Both the position numbers and the translations under genes were made by a program. The notes beneath the pieces are model-generated. The model saw nothing but the letters and a program-made list of their open reading frames with translations. It ran no database searches and was not told where the DNA came from. Source: CAYONM01 sp964405325 (GTDB lineage Bacteria > Planctomycetota > UBA11346). Taken from it: a stretch of 6,594 nucleotides of DNA. Within the stretch, counting starts at the first letter, position 1; every line of letters begins with the position of its first letter. Positions 6,448 to 6,594 of the stretch are shown here, piece after piece. Location of the stretch: positions 1 through 6,594 of the forward strand of contig CAYONM010000207.1 in the NCBI GenBank assembly GCA_964405325.1, written 5' to 3'.

Positions 6448-6460
6448 CGGGCGCTGCCCG
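6448..6460 (+). terminator. Short GC hairpin just after the last gene
   Basis: CGGGC (6448-6452) pairs with GCCCG (6456-6460) around a three-base loop, starting ten bases after the stop. No T-run follows, so intrinsic termination is doubtful. It may simply protect the 3' end or pause polymerase. Confidence 0.25.
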
Positions 6461-6488
6461 GGTCTGACGAGTTTCAGCAAGCGTATTA

Positions 6489-6545
6489 GAAGCTGAGCTC
6501 GCAAAAACTTCGAGAAGAAAAAGTTGTTTCTGCGGGCCGAGCTTC
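6489..6545. repeat. Long imperfect inverted repeat in the 3' non-coding region
   Basis: Arms 6489-6510 and 6521-6545 fold around a ten-base loop. The outer stem, GAAGCT...GC with GC...AGCTTC, has eleven Watson-Crick pairs, one G-T pair and two adjacent mismatches. After a small bulge, the inner AAA-AACTT part pairs with AAGTT and TTT with a one-base bulge. About 20 pairs form in total. No open reading frame of note overlaps it. It may be a structured RNA end, a protein-binding dyad or a dispersed repeat copy; one copy cannot decide. Confidence 0.5.
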
Positions 6546-6551
6546 GGGGTC

Positions 6552-6569
6552 CGAGGGGCTTGCCCCTCG
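6552..6569. terminator. Perfect seven-pair GC hairpin near the window end
   Basis: CGAGGGG (6552-6558) and CCCCTCG (6563-6569) are perfectly complementary around the tetraloop CTTG. The flanking GGGTCC and GGGCCC could extend the fold. The stem is terminator-strength, but the next bases are ATGTAAGGG rather than a T-run on either strand. It is a candidate operon end working with other factors, or part of the larger structured element. Confidence 0.35.
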
Positions 6570-6594
6570 ATGTAAGGGCCCGTCAATAAATAAA

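Noticed and set aside
6481..6594. Integron attC site
   Set aside because: The long imperfect hairpin prompted the idea, but the conserved RYYYAAC and GTTRRRY core sites are not present at the arms on either strand.

Overview
The window holds five genes, all on the + strand and tightly packed. The sequence is GC-rich with no mobile elements, rRNA, tRNA or CRISPR. The gene types point to the Planctomycetes/Verrucomicrobia/Lentisphaerae (PVC) side of the bacterial tree or a similar environmental polysaccharide degrader. They include a short ECF-like sigma factor resembling the Rhodopirellula/Verrucomicrobium type, a single-pass FecR-domain protein with an extra C-terminal domain, and secreted proteins with CBM6-like, pectate-lyase-3-like and cadherin-like domains. 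This placement is inferred from gene content; no marker gene is present.

Layout: bases 1-102 are a leader with two overlapping, mutually exclusive inverted repeats and a strong Shine-Dalgarno that selects a TTG start. Bases 103-723 encode the sigma factor. Its stop overlaps by ATGA with the start of a 492-residue membrane-anchored FecR protein (720-2198). A 121-base gap with weak terminator-like and promoter-like signals follows. Next come three exported proteins separated by one base each: an alpha/beta-hydrolase esterase with a CBM6-like module (2320-3837), a beta-helix protein (3839-5833) and a small cadherin-like protein (5835-6437). The last 157 bases are non-coding and rich in hairpins.

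The main observation is that the extracytoplasmic part of the FecR protein does not end after the FecR domain. It continues into a complete alpha/beta-hydrolase fold that aligns block by block with the secreted esterase two genes on. Its catalytic positions are altered: the nucleophile Ser of G-x-S-x-G-G is Gly, and there is no His in the region of the catalytic His. A plausible reading is a sigma/FecR signalling pair whose sensor is a dead esterase able to bind, but not cleave, the substrate or product of the neighbouring active esterase. It could then adjust expression of the secreted polysaccharide-active proteins. The substitutions are read directly from the sequence; the sensing role is a hypothesis.
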